A stretch of 64,000 nt of DNA from Pseudolactococcus raffinolactis NBRC 100932 (GTDB lineage Bacteria; Bacillota; Bacilli; Lactobacillales; Streptococcaceae), in assembly GCF_001591765.1 (NCBI RefSeq), contig NZ_BCVN01000001.1:124001-188000 (forward strand). Direction: 5' to 3'. A program made the translations under genes and the position numbers. Below the pieces are notes generated by a model that saw nothing but the letters and a program-made list of their open reading frames with translations, was not told the DNA's origin and made no database searches. Below are positions 36,983 to 46,964 of the stretch, piece by piece. Positions within the stretch are counted from its first letter, which is position 1, and each line of letters starts with the position of its first letter.

Positions 36983-37015
36983 ATCAGATGACTATGATCT
37001 GATTAAAACGAAAGA

Positions 37016-37047
37016 AAAGTGAGCTTTTGAAAGCTTGCTTTTTTTTA
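37016..37047 (+). terminator. polA terminator
   Basis: AAGTGAGCTTT...AAGCTTGCTT with a run of T. Confidence 0.75.
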
Positions 37048-37058
37048 TGAGTTAAAAC

Positions 37059-37087
37059 TTTACAAGCAGGTACTTAATTGGTACAAT
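37059..37087 (+). promoter_or_regulatory. ABC exporter operon promoter
   Basis: TTTACA (37059-37064), 17 bases, TACAAT (37082-37087). Confidence 0.7.
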
Positions 37088-37186
37088 GAACCTGTCTGCG
37101 CCTTAAAAAATGGCAGCGCTTACTTTTAGCAAGATAGAAAATATGTTATTATTTCATTGTTTCAGCAGGAATTAGTAGGAGAATTT

Positions 37187-38944
37187 ATGGATAGTATTAA
37201 ATGGGTCTGGCAATATGCCAAGATCTACAAGTGGAGTATCTTTTTTGCGCTGATCTTGGTCATCATCACCTCTGCATTAGCAATTGTTTTCCCGCTTTTT
37301 GGCGGCAAATTAGTAGATCTCGTCATTGATCAAGGGAAAACCAATCTACTGGTGCCCATTTTGGCAACCATGTATGGTGTTGTCATTGCTCGGATTATCA
37401 TGCGCTATACCTATCAAATTTTGTTTGAGCAGATCGGTCAGAATACACTTTATAAAATTCGTGAGGATTTGTACGTCAAACTACAAGAGATGGATTTTAG
37501 CTTCTTTAATCAAACGCGCGTTGGTGATATCATGGCTCGGATGACTGGGGATACAGATGCGATTCGGCATTTTGTTTCTTGGGTTGTCTATACCATGTTA
37601 GAAAATGCCCTGCTCTTCATCTCGGCAGTGATTATGATGGCGACGATTGATTGGCGCTTAATGTTGGCTTTACTTGTGGTGACACCGCTGATCGGCTACT
37701 TAACAACTAGAATGTCACGCCAAGCGCGTCCCTTGTTTTATGAAATTCGGGAAAGTTTTTCACGTCTGAATTCAATGGTCGAGGAAAACATCAGCGGAAA
37801 TCGCGTCGTCAAAGCTTTCACCCGTGAAGGTTTTGAAATCGAAAAGTTTAATCAGCATAACGATGACTTTAGACAACGCAATATTGACTCTGCCAATGTT
37901 TCTAGAAAATTCTTACCCATCTTAGATGCCCTAGCGGGATGCTTAGCGGTGATTACGCTTGCTTTAGGTGGATATTTCGTCATCAGTGGTCAGATGACAC
38001 TAGGCGATCTGGTGACGTTCAGTGGTGTCTTATGGATGCTGGATATGCCCATGCGGATGAGTGGCTGGTTGATTAATGACGTCCAACGTTTTATCGCCTC
38101 ATCTTTCAAAATTCGGGATATGCTTAAGGCAGAAACACAAATTCCGGTTCAGTCGGAGAAATCTGCCAAGGATCTAAAAGGTTATGTGGCATTTGAAGAT
38201 GTCTCTTTCCACTTTCCAGATGCGCCAGAGGTGGCAGCTTTATCACATATTTCATTAAAAGCTGCACCAGGTCAGACCATTGGGATTCTTGGAGAGACGG
38301 GATCTGGTAAGTCAACCTTGGTCAATTTGATTGCCCGCTTTTACGATCCAACTTCTGGCGTTGTTAAGATTGATGGGGTTGATGCTCGCAAATGGCATGT
38401 GCGGGAGTTACGCGACCATATCGCGCTCGTCATGCAGGATATCTTCTTGTTTTCTGATACCATTGAAGAAAATATTGCCTTTGGTGTGCCGGGTGCTGAT
38501 CGAGATGAAGTTCGGAAAATGGCGCGAATTGCGGATGCCAATCGCTTTATTGAGCAGATGCCGGATGCCTACGATACCATTGTCGGTGAGCGTGGTGTTG
38601 GTTTGTCAGGTGGTCAGAAACAGCGGATTTCTTTGGCGCGTGCCTTGATGAAAGATCCATCGATTTTGATTCTGGACGATACAACATCAGCTGTTGATAT
38701 GGAGACCGAGACCAAGATTCAGGAAGAGTTGGATAAAATTACGACGAATAAGACGACCTTTATTATCGCCCATCGGGTTTCTTCGGTTAAGGATGCTGAC
38801 GAGATTATTATCATGGCGCACGGTAAGATTGTCGAGCGAGGTAATCACGAGAGTTTACTGGCGCAAAAAGGCTATTACTACGAGGTTTATAATAAGCAGC
38901 TAGGAAATTTTGATTTAGAAATGGGGGTGATGGACAATGGCTAG
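37187..38944 (+). CDS. Heterodimeric ABC exporter, subunit with degenerate ATP site
   Basis: A 585-residue half-transporter: six membrane segments (about 15-310) and one nucleotide-binding domain (about 335-575). Walker A GETGSGKST and signature LSGGQKQRIS are canonical, but Walker B ends LILDDTTSAVD with Asp in place of the catalytic Glu, the mark of the degenerate-site partner (as in BmrCD/LmrCD-type exporters). The start at ATG 37187 follows TAGGAGAA. It overlaps the next gene by 8 bases. Likely a multidrug or lipid exporter; the substrate is unknown. Confidence 0.9.
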   Translation: MDSIKWVWQYAKIYKWSIFFALILVIITSALAIVFPLFGGKLVDLVIDQGKTNLLVPILATMYGVVIARIIMRYTYQILFEQIGQNTLYKIREDLYVKLQEMDFSFFNQTRVGDIMARMTGDTDAIRHFVSWVVYTMLENALLFISAVIMMATIDWRLMLALLVVTPLIGYLTTRMSRQARPLFYEIRESFSRLNSMVEENISGNRVVKAFTREGFEIEKFNQHNDDFRQRNIDSANVSRKFLPILDALAGCLAVITLALGGYFVISGQMTLGDLVTFSGVLWMLDMPMRMSGWLINDVQRFIASSFKIRDMLKAETQIPVQSEKSAKDLKGYVAFEDVSFHFPDAPEVAALSHISLKAAPGQTIGILGETGSGKSTLVNLIARFYDPTSGVVKIDGVDARKWHVRELRDHIALVMQDIFLFSDTIEENIAFGVPGADRDEVRKMARIADANRFIEQMPDAYDTIVGERGVGLSGGQKQRISLARALMKDPSILILDDTTSAVDMETETKIQEELDKITTNKTTFIIAHRVSSVKDADEIIIMAHGKIVERGNHESLLAQKGYYYEVYNKQLGNFDLEMGVMDNG

Positions 38945-40718
38945 AAATAAATTCGATGTCGATGAAGAACTAGAAGAAGGCTTTAACGCCGCGCATTTTA
39001 AGCGACTTTTTCGATATGTCACGCCTTATAAAAAGTCTATTTTTAGGACCCTAGGCGTCATCTTTATCGCGAATATTGCGTCCATGCTAGGTCCTTTTTT
39101 CACAAAACTAGTGATTGATGATGTCATTCCTAAGAAAAATCTGGGGATGCTTTGGCTGATCACAGCGGCCTTCATTGTATCCATCATTGTTATGGGCTGG
39201 TGTATGCGTTATCGGATTAAATCGATTACCATCATTGGTCAGGATGTACTGAAGGATATGCGCTTTGATATCTTTCAGCATTTGCAAAAGCTTCCTTTTT
39301 CTTACTTTGATAGTCGGCCTCATGGGAAGATTCTCATTCGTGTGGTCAATTACATTAATTCACTGAGTGATCTCCTGTCCAATGGTTTGATTAATCTGAT
39401 TTCAGATATGCTCAGTGTTATCGTGACCTTGATTTTCATGTTTGCTATTGATTTTAAACTGACCTTATATAGCTTGATTTTATTGCCGATCTTGTTCGTC
39501 TTTGTCATGGTTATTAAAAATGCCCAACGCAAGGCCTATCAAAGGTTGAGCAATAAACAGTCTAATATGAATGCCTATATTCATGAAAGCATTTCAGGGA
39601 TCAAGGTTACGCAGTCATTTTCACGTGAAGACGAAAACTTTAAAATATTTTCCAAGGTGAGTCGTGCCTATCAGACTTCTTGGATGAAGGCGATTTATAT
39701 CCAGTTTCTCATGTGGCCTGGGGTACAAAATATTTCTGTCATGACGACCTGTTTGATTTACTTTATGGGGATTAAAGGGATTGGTGTGGACGTTTCGACG
39801 GGAACCCTGATTGCCTTCATTGGGTATATTAATAACTTTTGGAATCCTGTCATTAATATCGGGAATTTCTATAACTCACTCATTACCGCAACAGCTTATT
39901 TAGAGCGGATTTTCGAGACCTTGGATGTCGAGCCAGACATTCAAGATGCCCCAGATGCGTTTGAGCTACCAACGATTAAGGGAGATGTCGTCTTTGATCA
40001 GGTGACCTTTGGCTATGAAACTGGAAAAGAAATTCTCAAAGCCATTTCCTTCCATGTGCAGCCAGGTGAGTCTATCGCGCTAGTTGGGCCTACCGGTGCA
40101 GGGAAAACAACCGTGATTAACCTCCTCAGCCGATTTTATGATATCAATTCAGGTGAGATTTTGATAGACGACATCGATATTCGGCGCGTGACCTTGCAAT
40201 CCCTACGTAAGCAAATGGGCGTCATGCTACAGGATACCTTTATCTTCTCGGGCACCATACTGGAGAATATTCGCTACGGTAAATTAGACGCAACGGAAGA
40301 AGAGATTATCTCAGCCTCTAAGATTGTACGGGCACACGATTTCATCGTAGATTTAAAGGACGGTTACAACACCGAAGTCAAAGAGCGAGGCAGCACTTTA
40401 TCGGCTGGCCAACGTCAATTGATTTCATTTGCGCGGGCGCTTTTAGCGGATCCTAAAATCTTGATCTTGGATGAAGCGACTTCCAGCATTGATACCAAAA
40501 CAGAGACTTTGCTACAAGATGGATTAGACAAACTCTTGGTTGGACGAACGTCCTTTATTATCGCCCACAGACTATCAACCATCAAAAATTCTGATCGTAT
40601 TTTCTATATTGACCAAGGTAGCCTGCTGGAGTCTGGTAGTCATGATGATTTGATGGCAGCAAAAGGCGCTTATTACCACTTGTATCAGTCGCAGTTTGAT
40701 TTACTACGGACGGAGTAA
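38937..40718 (+). CDS. Heterodimeric ABC exporter, subunit with catalytic Walker B
   Basis: A 593-residue half-transporter with an N-terminal cytoplasmic extension, six membrane segments (about 35-330) and a nucleotide-binding domain (about 355-590). Walker A GPTGAGKTT and Walker B LILDEATSSID with the catalytic Glu are intact, while the signature is LSAGQRQL, the non-canonical one. It complements the upstream partner, whose Walker B is degenerate, so the pair should form one active and one inactive ATP site. Confidence 0.92.
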   Translation: MARNKFDVDEELEEGFNAAHFKRLFRYVTPYKKSIFRTLGVIFIANIASMLGPFFTKLVIDDVIPKKNLGMLWLITAAFIVSIIVMGWCMRYRIKSITIIGQDVLKDMRFDIFQHLQKLPFSYFDSRPHGKILIRVVNYINSLSDLLSNGLINLISDMLSVIVTLIFMFAIDFKLTLYSLILLPILFVFVMVIKNAQRKAYQRLSNKQSNMNAYIHESISGIKVTQSFSREDENFKIFSKVSRAYQTSWMKAIYIQFLMWPGVQNISVMTTCLIYFMGIKGIGVDVSTGTLIAFIGYINNFWNPVINIGNFYNSLITATAYLERIFETLDVEPDIQDAPDAFELPTIKGDVVFDQVTFGYETGKEILKAISFHVQPGESIALVGPTGAGKTTVINLLSRFYDINSGEILIDDIDIRRVTLQSLRKQMGVMLQDTFIFSGTILENIRYGKLDATEEEIISASKIVRAHDFIVDLKDGYNTEVKERGSTLSAGQRQLISFARALLADPKILILDEATSSIDTKTETLLQDGLDKLLVGRTSFIIAHRLSTIKNSDRIFYIDQGSLLESGSHDDLMAAKGAYYHLYQSQFDLLRTE

Positions 40719-40733
40719 ATTTATATTGAATAA

Positions 40734-40765
40734 TTGCATCTCAAATTGCTGGGGTGCAGTTTTTT
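40734..40765 (+). terminator. ABC exporter operon terminator
   Basis: TTGCATC...GGTGCAG and six T. Confidence 0.65.
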
Positions 40766-40795
40766 GTTAAATTTTAAAAAAATATCGTGAAAGTC

Positions 40796-40856
40796 TTGAC
40801 AAAATAAAAGGCTCAGGGTACAATAACATTGTAAGTTAGTTCGGAAAACGAACTAA
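40796..40856 (+). promoter_or_regulatory. xylB promoter and XylR operator
   Basis: TTGACA (40796-40801), 17 bases, TACAAT (40819-40824). The inverted repeat TTAGTTCG...CGAACTAA (40836-40856) lies just after the start point. It is shared with the xylR (46895) and xylA (48308) promoters. Confidence 0.82.
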
Positions 40857-40870
40857 AAAAGATGTTATCA

Positions 40871-40910
40871 CGAATGACCCCGCTTGGACGAAGTACCAGC
40901 GCAGAAAGGA
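40871..40910 (+). repeat. 5'-UTR repeat, module 1 only (in front of xylB)
   Basis: CGAATGACCCCGCTTGGACG followed by AAGTACCAGCGCAGAAAGGA. The first block matches 53212-53231 except one base. The GGTCAAGTTT-hairpin module is missing, and the sequence joins straight to the CAGAAAGGA SD. Confidence 0.75.
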
Positions 40911-40916
40911 CAGGAT

Positions 40917-42413
40917 ATGGCATATGTATTAGGTATTGATTTAGGGACGAGCTCGCTCAAAGGTTTATTAATGACTGAAAAGGGCGATGTTGTTGGAGCA
41001 GCAAGTGCAGCTTACCCGATTTTAACACCGCAAACAGGATTCAGTGAACAGGAGCCAGACCAATGGCTTGAGGCAGCGAAAAAAGTCATCGCAGCGCTGA
41101 TTCAAAAGACTCCAGACATGACAACCAAACTTCAGGGCATCAGTTTTTCGGGCCAAATGCACAGTTTGGTAGTGCTAGACGAAAATAAACAGTCCATCCG
41201 ACCAGCTATTCTTTGGAATGATGTACGGACGACCAAGCAATGTCAAGAAATCACAGAAAAAGCAGGCGATTTAGTCCTAGGTCTCACCAAAAACATTGCC
41301 CTTGAAGGCTTTACTTTACCAAAAATCCTCTGGATTCAAGAAAATGAATCTGAGAATTGGGAAAAAGTCCGCTACATGATGTTGCCCAAAGATTATTTGG
41401 GATTTTGGTTAACAGGAACTTTTGCGACAGATTTCTCAGATGCAGCAGGAACTTTGCTACTTGATATCGCCAAAAAAGAATGGGCGCAGCCAATCTTGGA
41501 CAATTTCAATATCCCAGTTGAGCGCTTGCCAAAACTCTTTGAATCGCAGGATCAGATTGGTATATTAACGGATGATGTCAAGGCGCTATTTGGCTTTGAG
41601 GTTGATGTGCCGGTCTTCGCAGGCGGGGCGGATAATGCGTGTGCGGCTGTTGGGTCGGGTATTATTCAAGATGGTGCAGGCATGTGCTCTATTGGGACGA
41701 GTGGTGTCTTCTTATCATTCGAAAACGATGCACTTGCAGATTACCAAGGCAAACTCCATCTCTTTAACCATGCGGCCAAAGGCGATTACTACTCGATGGG
41801 TGTGACATTGGCTGCTGGCAATAGCTTGGATTGGTTCAAAAATACTTTCGCAGCAGATCAAAGTTTTCCAGAATTGCTCGGTGGCATTGCTGATCTCAAA
41901 CCAGGTGCAGATGGTTTGTTATTCACACCTTATATTGTTGGCGAGCGGACACCACATGTGGACAGTCAAATTCGGGGGGCATTTATCGGTATTGATACGC
42001 ATCACACTTTGACGCATTTTGCTAAGGCGGTGCTTGAAGGGATTACCTTTTCGCTCAAGGATTCCCAAGTGATGATGGAAACAGTTGCTGGTCGTCATTT
42101 TGATCGCATCGTTTCTGTCGGAGGTGGTGCAAAAAATCCTGACTGGTTACAGATGCAAGCTGACATTTTCAATGCAACGATTGTGAATTTGACAGTTGAA
42201 CAAGGACCAGGACTTGGCGCTGCGATGCTTGCTGCCATTGGTGCAGGTTGGTTTGATAACGCTGCTGAAGCTGCGGCAGTCTTTGTCCATTATAAAGATG
42301 AGTTCACACCAAACCTTGAACATGTAGCGGCCTATGCCAAACTATATGCCCTTTATTCTCAGGTTTATGGCGTAACCAAAAACCTGAGTCATGACTTATT
42401 GGCTTTAAACTAA
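40917..42413 (+). CDS. xylB: Xylulokinase
   Basis: Phosphorylates D-xylulose to xylulose-5-phosphate. The 498 residues are of the FGGY family: MAYVLGIDLGTSSLKGLL at the N-terminus, substrate motif FSGQMHSLVVLD, and the C-terminal GGGAKNPDWLQMQADIF. ATG 40917 follows AGAAAGGACAG; an upstream in-frame TTG (40884) would place the repeat inside the protein and is rejected. It is first of xylB-xpk, apart from xylA. Confidence 0.94.
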   Translation: MAYVLGIDLGTSSLKGLLMTEKGDVVGAASAAYPILTPQTGFSEQEPDQWLEAAKKVIAALIQKTPDMTTKLQGISFSGQMHSLVVLDENKQSIRPAILWNDVRTTKQCQEITEKAGDLVLGLTKNIALEGFTLPKILWIQENESENWEKVRYMMLPKDYLGFWLTGTFATDFSDAAGTLLLDIAKKEWAQPILDNFNIPVERLPKLFESQDQIGILTDDVKALFGFEVDVPVFAGGADNACAAVGSGIIQDGAGMCSIGTSGVFLSFENDALADYQGKLHLFNHAAKGDYYSMGVTLAAGNSLDWFKNTFAADQSFPELLGGIADLKPGADGLLFTPYIVGERTPHVDSQIRGAFIGIDTHHTLTHFAKAVLEGITFSLKDSQVMMETVAGRHFDRIVSVGGGAKNPDWLQMQADIFNATIVNLTVEQGPGLGAAMLAAIGAGWFDNAAEAAAVFVHYKDEFTPNLEHVAAYAKLYALYSQVYGVTKNLSHDLLALN

Positions 42414-42458
42414 AATTTATAGATAATTTACTTACTATTTGAGGAGAGAGAAAAGAAA

Positions 42459-44813
42459 ATGACAGATTATAACTCGGCAACCTATCTTGGGAAAGTTGAT
42501 GCTTGGTGGCGGACAGCTAACTATATCGCTGTTGCTCAAATGTATCTGAAAAACAATCCTTTATTAAAAACAGAAATCCAAAAAGAAGATGTTAAAAATC
42601 ATCCGATTGGTCACTGGGGAACAATTGCCGGTCAAAACTTTATTTATGCCCATCTTAATCGTGCGATTAATAAATATGACCTCAATATGTTCTACATTGA
42701 AGGCCCAGGTCATGGTGGTCAGGTCATGGTTGCCAATTCCTACATTGATGGCAGCTATACTGAAATTTACCCAGAAATCACACAAGATGAAGCTGGTTTC
42801 AAACAGTTATGTAAAATTTTCTCATTCCCTGGTGGGATTGCTTCCCACGCTGCCCCAGAAACACCAGGTTCTATCCACGAAGGTGGCGAGTTAGGCTATG
42901 CGCTTTCTCACGCAACAGGTGCGATTTTAGACAATCCAGACGTGATCGCAGCGACAGTTATTGGTGATGGTGAAGCTGAAACAGGCCCGCTTGCTGCAGG
43001 TTGGTTTTCAAATACCTTCATCAATCCAGTCAATGATGGTGCAGTTTTACCCATTCTTTACCTCAATGGTGGTAAGATCTCGAATCCGACAATCATGGAA
43101 CGTAAATCGGATGCTGATTTAACCAAATATTTTGAAGGGCTCGGTTGGGATCCGATCTTTGTGTCAGGCACTGATGCGACGCAAGTCCATCCTGTTATGG
43201 CGGAAAGATTGGACCAAGCAATTGAAAAAATCAAGGCCATTCAAACAGAAGCGCGAAAAGGCAAAGCAGAAGAGGCAACAATGCCAGCTTGGCCTGTCCT
43301 GATCGTTCGGACACCAAAAGGTTGGACAGGACCAAAATCATGGGATAACGAACCAATTGAAGGGGGCTTTCGTGCGCACCAAGTCCCAATTCCAGTGGAT
43401 GCCCACAATATGGCAAAAATTGATGCCCTCGTTGATTGGTTGAAATCTTATCGGCCAGAAGAGTTATTCGATGAAAATGGGACAATTCGCGATGAAGTCC
43501 GTGAGATTTCGCCAAAAGGTGATCGTCGGATGTCAACTAATCCCGTGACAAATGGTGGAATTGATCCGAAACCGATGGTCATCACAGATTGGAAAAAACA
43601 CGCGCTTGACTTTGAGCCAGGCAGTATTTCAGCGCAAGACATGGTTGAGTTTGGTAAATATGTCAAAGACTTAATCGTGGCTAATCCTGATAATTTCCGT
43701 ATTTTCGGACCAGATGAAACCAAGTCAAACCGACTAACATCAGTCTTTGATGTGACCAACCGCCAATGGTTGGGGGCTAAAAAAGAAGACTATGATGAAT
43801 GGGTCTCACCAGTTGGTCGTGTCATTGATGGTCAATTATCTGAGCATCAATGTGAAGGATTCTTGGAAGGTTATGTCCTAACAGGGCGTCACGGATTCTT
43901 TGCTAGCTATGAAGCTTTCTTCCGTGTTGTCGATTCGATGATTACCCAACATTTCAAATGGTTGCGTAAGGCTAAAGAACAACCTTGGCGTAAGCACTAC
44001 CCATCGCTTAACTTGGTCGCAACTTCAACTGTTTTCCAACAAGACCATAATGGCTATACCCATCAAGATCCAGGTCTCTTGACGCATTTGTCTGAGAAGA
44101 AACCAGAATTTATCCGGGAATACTTGCCAGCAGATACCAATACCATGTTGGCTGTCATGGCTGAAACTTTGGCATCAGAAGAATTGATTAATTTGATTGT
44201 CTGCTCGAAACAACCACGTGCGCAATTCTATTCGACTGAAGAAGCTGAAATCTTAGTTAAAGAAGGCTTGAAAGTGATTGATTGGGCATCAACTGTCGCT
44301 GAAAACGAAGCACCTGATTTAGTCATTGCTGCTGCAGGTACAGAGCCTAACTTAGAGGCGCTTGCTGCGGTAACGATTCTTAAAGCGGCTTATCCTGAGC
44401 TTAAAATTCGCTTTGTCAATGTCGTTGATTTACTCAAATTGCGCCATCCAAATGTTGATCCACGCGGTTTGACTGACGACCAATTTGATGCTTACTTCAC
44501 GGCTGATAAACCGGTTGTCTTTGCCTTCCATGGTTATGAAGGCTTGATTCGTGACATCTTCTTTGATCGTCATAACCACAATGTCTTTATCCATGGTTAC
44601 CGTGAAAATGGTGATATCACAACCCAATTTGATATGCGTGTCTTTAGTGAAATGGATCGTTTCCACTTGGCACAAGATGCCGCAAACGCCGTTTTTGGTG
44701 ATGAAGCATCAGCATTTTCACAAAAAATGACCGATACCATTAACTTCCACCATGACTACATCCGTGCCAACGGTGAAGATATTCCAGAAGTTGAAAACTG
44801 GCACTGGTCTTAA
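42459..44813 (+). CDS. xpk: Xylulose-5-phosphate/fructose-6-phosphate phosphoketolase
   Basis: A thiamine-diphosphate enzyme splitting xylulose-5-P with phosphate to acetyl-phosphate and glyceraldehyde-3-P. The 784 residues are near the family length. Visible are the phosphoketolase signatures [20 protein letters not shown] and [20 protein letters not shown], the ThDP-site [14 protein letters not shown], and [17 protein letters not shown]. It follows xylB by 45 bases with SD GAGGAGAGA, giving the organism a heterolactic route for xylose. Confidence 0.95.
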   Translation: MTDYNSATYLGKVDAWWRTANYIAVAQMYLKNNPLLKTEIQKEDVKNHPIGHWGTIAGQNFIYAHLNRAINKYDLNMFYIEGPGHGGQVMVANSYIDGSYTEIYPEITQDEAGFKQLCKIFSFPGGIASHAAPETPGSIHEGGELGYALSHATGAILDNPDVIAATVIGDGEAETGPLAAGWFSNTFINPVNDGAVLPILYLNGGKISNPTIMERKSDADLTKYFEGLGWDPIFVSGTDATQVHPVMAERLDQAIEKIKAIQTEARKGKAEEATMPAWPVLIVRTPKGWTGPKSWDNEPIEGGFRAHQVPIPVDAHNMAKIDALVDWLKSYRPEELFDENGTIRDEVREISPKGDRRMSTNPVTNGGIDPKPMVITDWKKHALDFEPGSISAQDMVEFGKYVKDLIVANPDNFRIFGPDETKSNRLTSVFDVTNRQWLGAKKEDYDEWVSPVGRVIDGQLSEHQCEGFLEGYVLTGRHGFFASYEAFFRVVDSMITQHFKWLRKAKEQPWRKHYPSLNLVATSTVFQQDHNGYTHQDPGLLTHLSEKKPEFIREYLPADTNTMLAVMAETLASEELINLIVCSKQPRAQFYSTEEAEILVKEGLKVIDWASTVAENEAPDLVIAAAGTEPNLEALAAVTILKAAYPELKIRFVNVVDLLKLRHPNVDPRGLTDDQFDAYFTADKPVVFAFHGYEGLIRDIFFDRHNHNVFIHGYRENGDITTQFDMRVFSEMDRFHLAQDAANAVFGDEASAFSQKMTDTINFHHDYIRANGEDIPEVENWHWS

Positions 44814-44829
44814 TTTAACCTGATTGTTC

Positions 44830-44942
44830 TAGAGAATTGTAGCCAATCTCAACACCTAACCACTTGTTGATAACTTGATTGCGATACAAATATTGTGCCT
44901 CCTTAGCTAATTTTGATAACTAATCAACTGCGATTCTCTATT
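44830..44942. other. Inverted-repeat element after xpk
   Basis: TAGAGAATTGTAG (about 44830-44842) and CTGCGATTCTCTA (about 44929-44941) are complementary at 11 of 13 positions and enclose about 85 bases with further small repeats (TTGATAACTTGATT and TTGATAACTAATCAA types). It could be a long 3' UTR hairpin or a MITE-like remnant. There is no ORF. Confidence 0.4.
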
Positions 44943-44985
44943 CAATATTTATTATATAATCTAGGTACTAGACGACATAATGCAA

Positions 44986-45026
44986 AAGATATGCGTTCCC
45001 TGCTGTCAAGGGAGTGCATATTTTTG
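44986..45026 (+). terminator. Terminator between xpk and galM
   Basis: ATATGCGTTCCCT...AGGGAGTGCATAT with an internal mismatch, then five T. Confidence 0.8.
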
Positions 45027-45054
45027 TTAACCATCAATCGAACCAAGAGTGGAT

Positions 45055-45094
45055 GTTGAGTTTCAAGATTTCACAGGGTGAAATCGCAGAAAGG
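45055..45094 (+). repeat. 5'-UTR repeat, module 2 only (in front of galM)
   Basis: GAGTTTCAAGATTTCACAGG then GTGAAATCGCAGAAAGG. It contains the hairpin GATTTCAC/GTGAAATC and the AGAAAGG SD, but no module 1. Sixteen bases, AGTTTCAAGATTTCAC, are identical with the rpiR copy. Confidence 0.75.
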
Positions 45095-45101
45095 TAAAAA
45101 T

Positions 45102-46106
45102 ATGAGTGTAAAAGTCGAAAAGGTTAGCATGGGTGAGGGGAAGACAACCCAGCTAGTTAGAATAGAAAATGAGCGTCTTACAGTTGAATTAGTTGCTTAT
45201 GGGGCACATTTATATCGTGTCTTGGCTAGGGATAGATATGGTATAGCTGAAAATGTCGTTCTCAATGTGACACCAATTTCAGCATTAGCCACTGATTTAC
45301 AGTATTTTGGTGCGACCGTAGGCCCAGTCGCTGGTCGAATTAAACAAGCGCAAATTGGCTCACTAAGCTTAGAAGCAAACGAAAATGATAATTCACTCCA
45401 TAGTGGGTCGCAAGGCTGGTCATTCCAAGAATGGGACTTGGATTGGCAAGAAACAGATGATGAGATTACTGTCATTTTCAGTTATATCGATCATCAATCT
45501 GGTTTCCCTGGTCCGATTACGACACAAGTCATTTATCATTTGATTGATGAGTATCTCAGCATTACTTTTACTGGAGAATCACCGGTTGACACCTTTTTCA
45601 ATCCGACTAATCATGGCTATTTTAATCTTAGTGGTGAGTTGAAAACGGATATTCGACAACAAATCCTTGAAATTTCGGCCGACCATATTTTAGAAACAGA
45701 TGCTGAGCTGATTCCGACAGGCACATTCTTACCGGTAGCAGAGACGGCCTACGATTTCACCACAGCTATACCATTAGAAAACGCGCTAAACGAGCTGCCA
45801 AACGGCTTGGATACAGCTTTTGTTTTTGATGACCATGCGGGTGAAAACCAAGTCACCTTGTACGATGAAGTGAGTGGCAGACGACTGGACGTGATGAGCG
45901 AGGCAGGAAGTGTTATCATTTACAGTGCAAGTGGCTGGAATCGCGATACCCAAGTGAATTATCATCCAATGGCTAAAGAACTGGGGTTAGCAATTGAGTT
46001 TCAAGAGTTGCCTGATCTACCACATCATCCAGAATGGGGAAGTATCGCACTTCCGCCAGATGAAAAAGTTGCCAAGACAATTCATTATAGATTTGGAGTC
46101 AACTAA
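45102..46106 (+). CDS. galM: Aldose 1-epimerase (mutarotase)
   Basis: Interconverts alpha and beta anomers of sugars; in this xyl cluster probably acts on xylose (the xylM role in lactococci). The 334 residues contain ATVGPVAGRIKQA, DNSLHSGSQGW, FNPTNHGYFNLSG with the catalytic His, GLDTAFVFDD and IEFQELPD with the catalytic Glu. ATG 45102 follows AGAAAGG from the repeat module. The next gene starts 2 bases after the stop. Confidence 0.9.
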   Translation: MSVKVEKVSMGEGKTTQLVRIENERLTVELVAYGAHLYRVLARDRYGIAENVVLNVTPISALATDLQYFGATVGPVAGRIKQAQIGSLSLEANENDNSLHSGSQGWSFQEWDLDWQETDDEITVIFSYIDHQSGFPGPITTQVIYHLIDEYLSITFTGESPVDTFFNPTNHGYFNLSGELKTDIRQQILEISADHILETDAELIPTGTFLPVAETAYDFTTAIPLENALNELPNGLDTAFVFDDHAGENQVTLYDEVSGRRLDVMSEAGSVIIYSASGWNRDTQVNYHPMAKELGLAIEFQELPDLPHHPEWGSIALPPDEKVAKTIHYRFGVN

Positions 46107-46107
46107 A

Positions 46108-46779
46108 ATGGTCAAAACAATCATTAGTATTACAGGAGATTATTATCATGAAGGAACGGACACCGATCAGTATCTTCAGCGTGTTTTAAGTTTGCTAGAT
46201 GAGCCAGTTATCTATGAAAATATCCCTATAGATGCTTTAGCTGAAGCACTTTCTAAAAATCCAGACCTCATGATCCTATCGGTTGAAAATCAACGGACGC
46301 CTCGACAAACAGACATAAGTGAATGGCTGACGCCGGAAATAAGTGATTTGATCACGACTTATGTCGATCATGGCGGCAGCTGGCTTGCGCTACACTCAGG
46401 TATGTCTAACTATCCGATTGATTCGGGCTATATTCAAATGCTAAAAGGCTATTTTATCCAGCATCCGGAGGCTATGCCGGTCACCTACAAGTGTGATATA
46501 GCGGAGTCGCCAAATCAATTTGTTATTCAGGATGAACATTATCAAGTGGGTCTTGTTGATGATTATACGCATATTTTCCTACGGAGTTTTTCGGATGCGG
46601 GTGAATCCGTTGCGGGTTGGCGACATTTTTATGGCAGCGGAAAAGTGGCAGGATATGTGCCTGCTCACGATATTGAGGGCATGCTAGATGAGCAAAATTT
46701 AAATTTGTTAAAAACGGTTGTCGACTGGCTGCTGAAGCATCAATCAAGTGTCAGGTGGAAACACTACCTCAAAGGGTAA
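46108..46779 (+). CDS. ThuA-like domain protein
   Basis: A 223-residue protein resembling the ThuA (trehalose-utilisation) class I glutamine amidotransferase-like fold: ISITGDYYHEGTD at the start, YVDHGGSWLALHSGMSNYP in the middle, GSGKVAGYVPAHDIEGM near the end. ThuA proteins take part in sugar or polyol catabolism, often beside dehydrogenases, but the reaction is poorly defined. It is coupled to galM (2-base gap), so a role with xylosides is likely. No standard catalytic triad was identified. Confidence 0.75.
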   Translation: MVKTIISITGDYYHEGTDTDQYLQRVLSLLDEPVIYENIPIDALAEALSKNPDLMILSVENQRTPRQTDISEWLTPEISDLITTYVDHGGSWLALHSGMSNYPIDSGYIQMLKGYFIQHPEAMPVTYKCDIAESPNQFVIQDEHYQVGLVDDYTHIFLRSFSDAGESVAGWRHFYGSGKVAGYVPAHDIEGMLDEQNLNLLKTVVDWLLKHQSSVRWKHYLKG

Positions 46780-46818
46780 ATGGTTATTAAAGCACGGTAA
46801 CTTGCGGAGGAAATAAGA

Positions 46819-46849
46819 AGAGGTTGAGAGGATGCAACCTCTTTTTTTG
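46819..46849 (+). terminator. galM-thuA operon terminator
   Basis: AGAGGTTG...CAACCTCT and seven T. Confidence 0.85.
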
Positions 46850-46894
46850 AAGATTGAAAGACTTGAATCGATGAAAATATTAAAATATAATGAA

Positions 46895-46929
46895 AGTTCG
46901 TTGACCGAACTAATAAAAATTGCTATAAT
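46895..46929 (+). promoter_or_regulatory. xylR promoter with XylR operator
   Basis: The operator half sites AGTTCG and CGAACT (46895-46911) flank the -35 TTGACC (46901-46906). The -10 TATAAT is at 46924-46929, 17 bases away. The overlap predicts autoregulation. Confidence 0.8.
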
Positions 46930-46964
46930 ATAACCTATAGAGGATTAGACGAGAGGTAAGTAAA

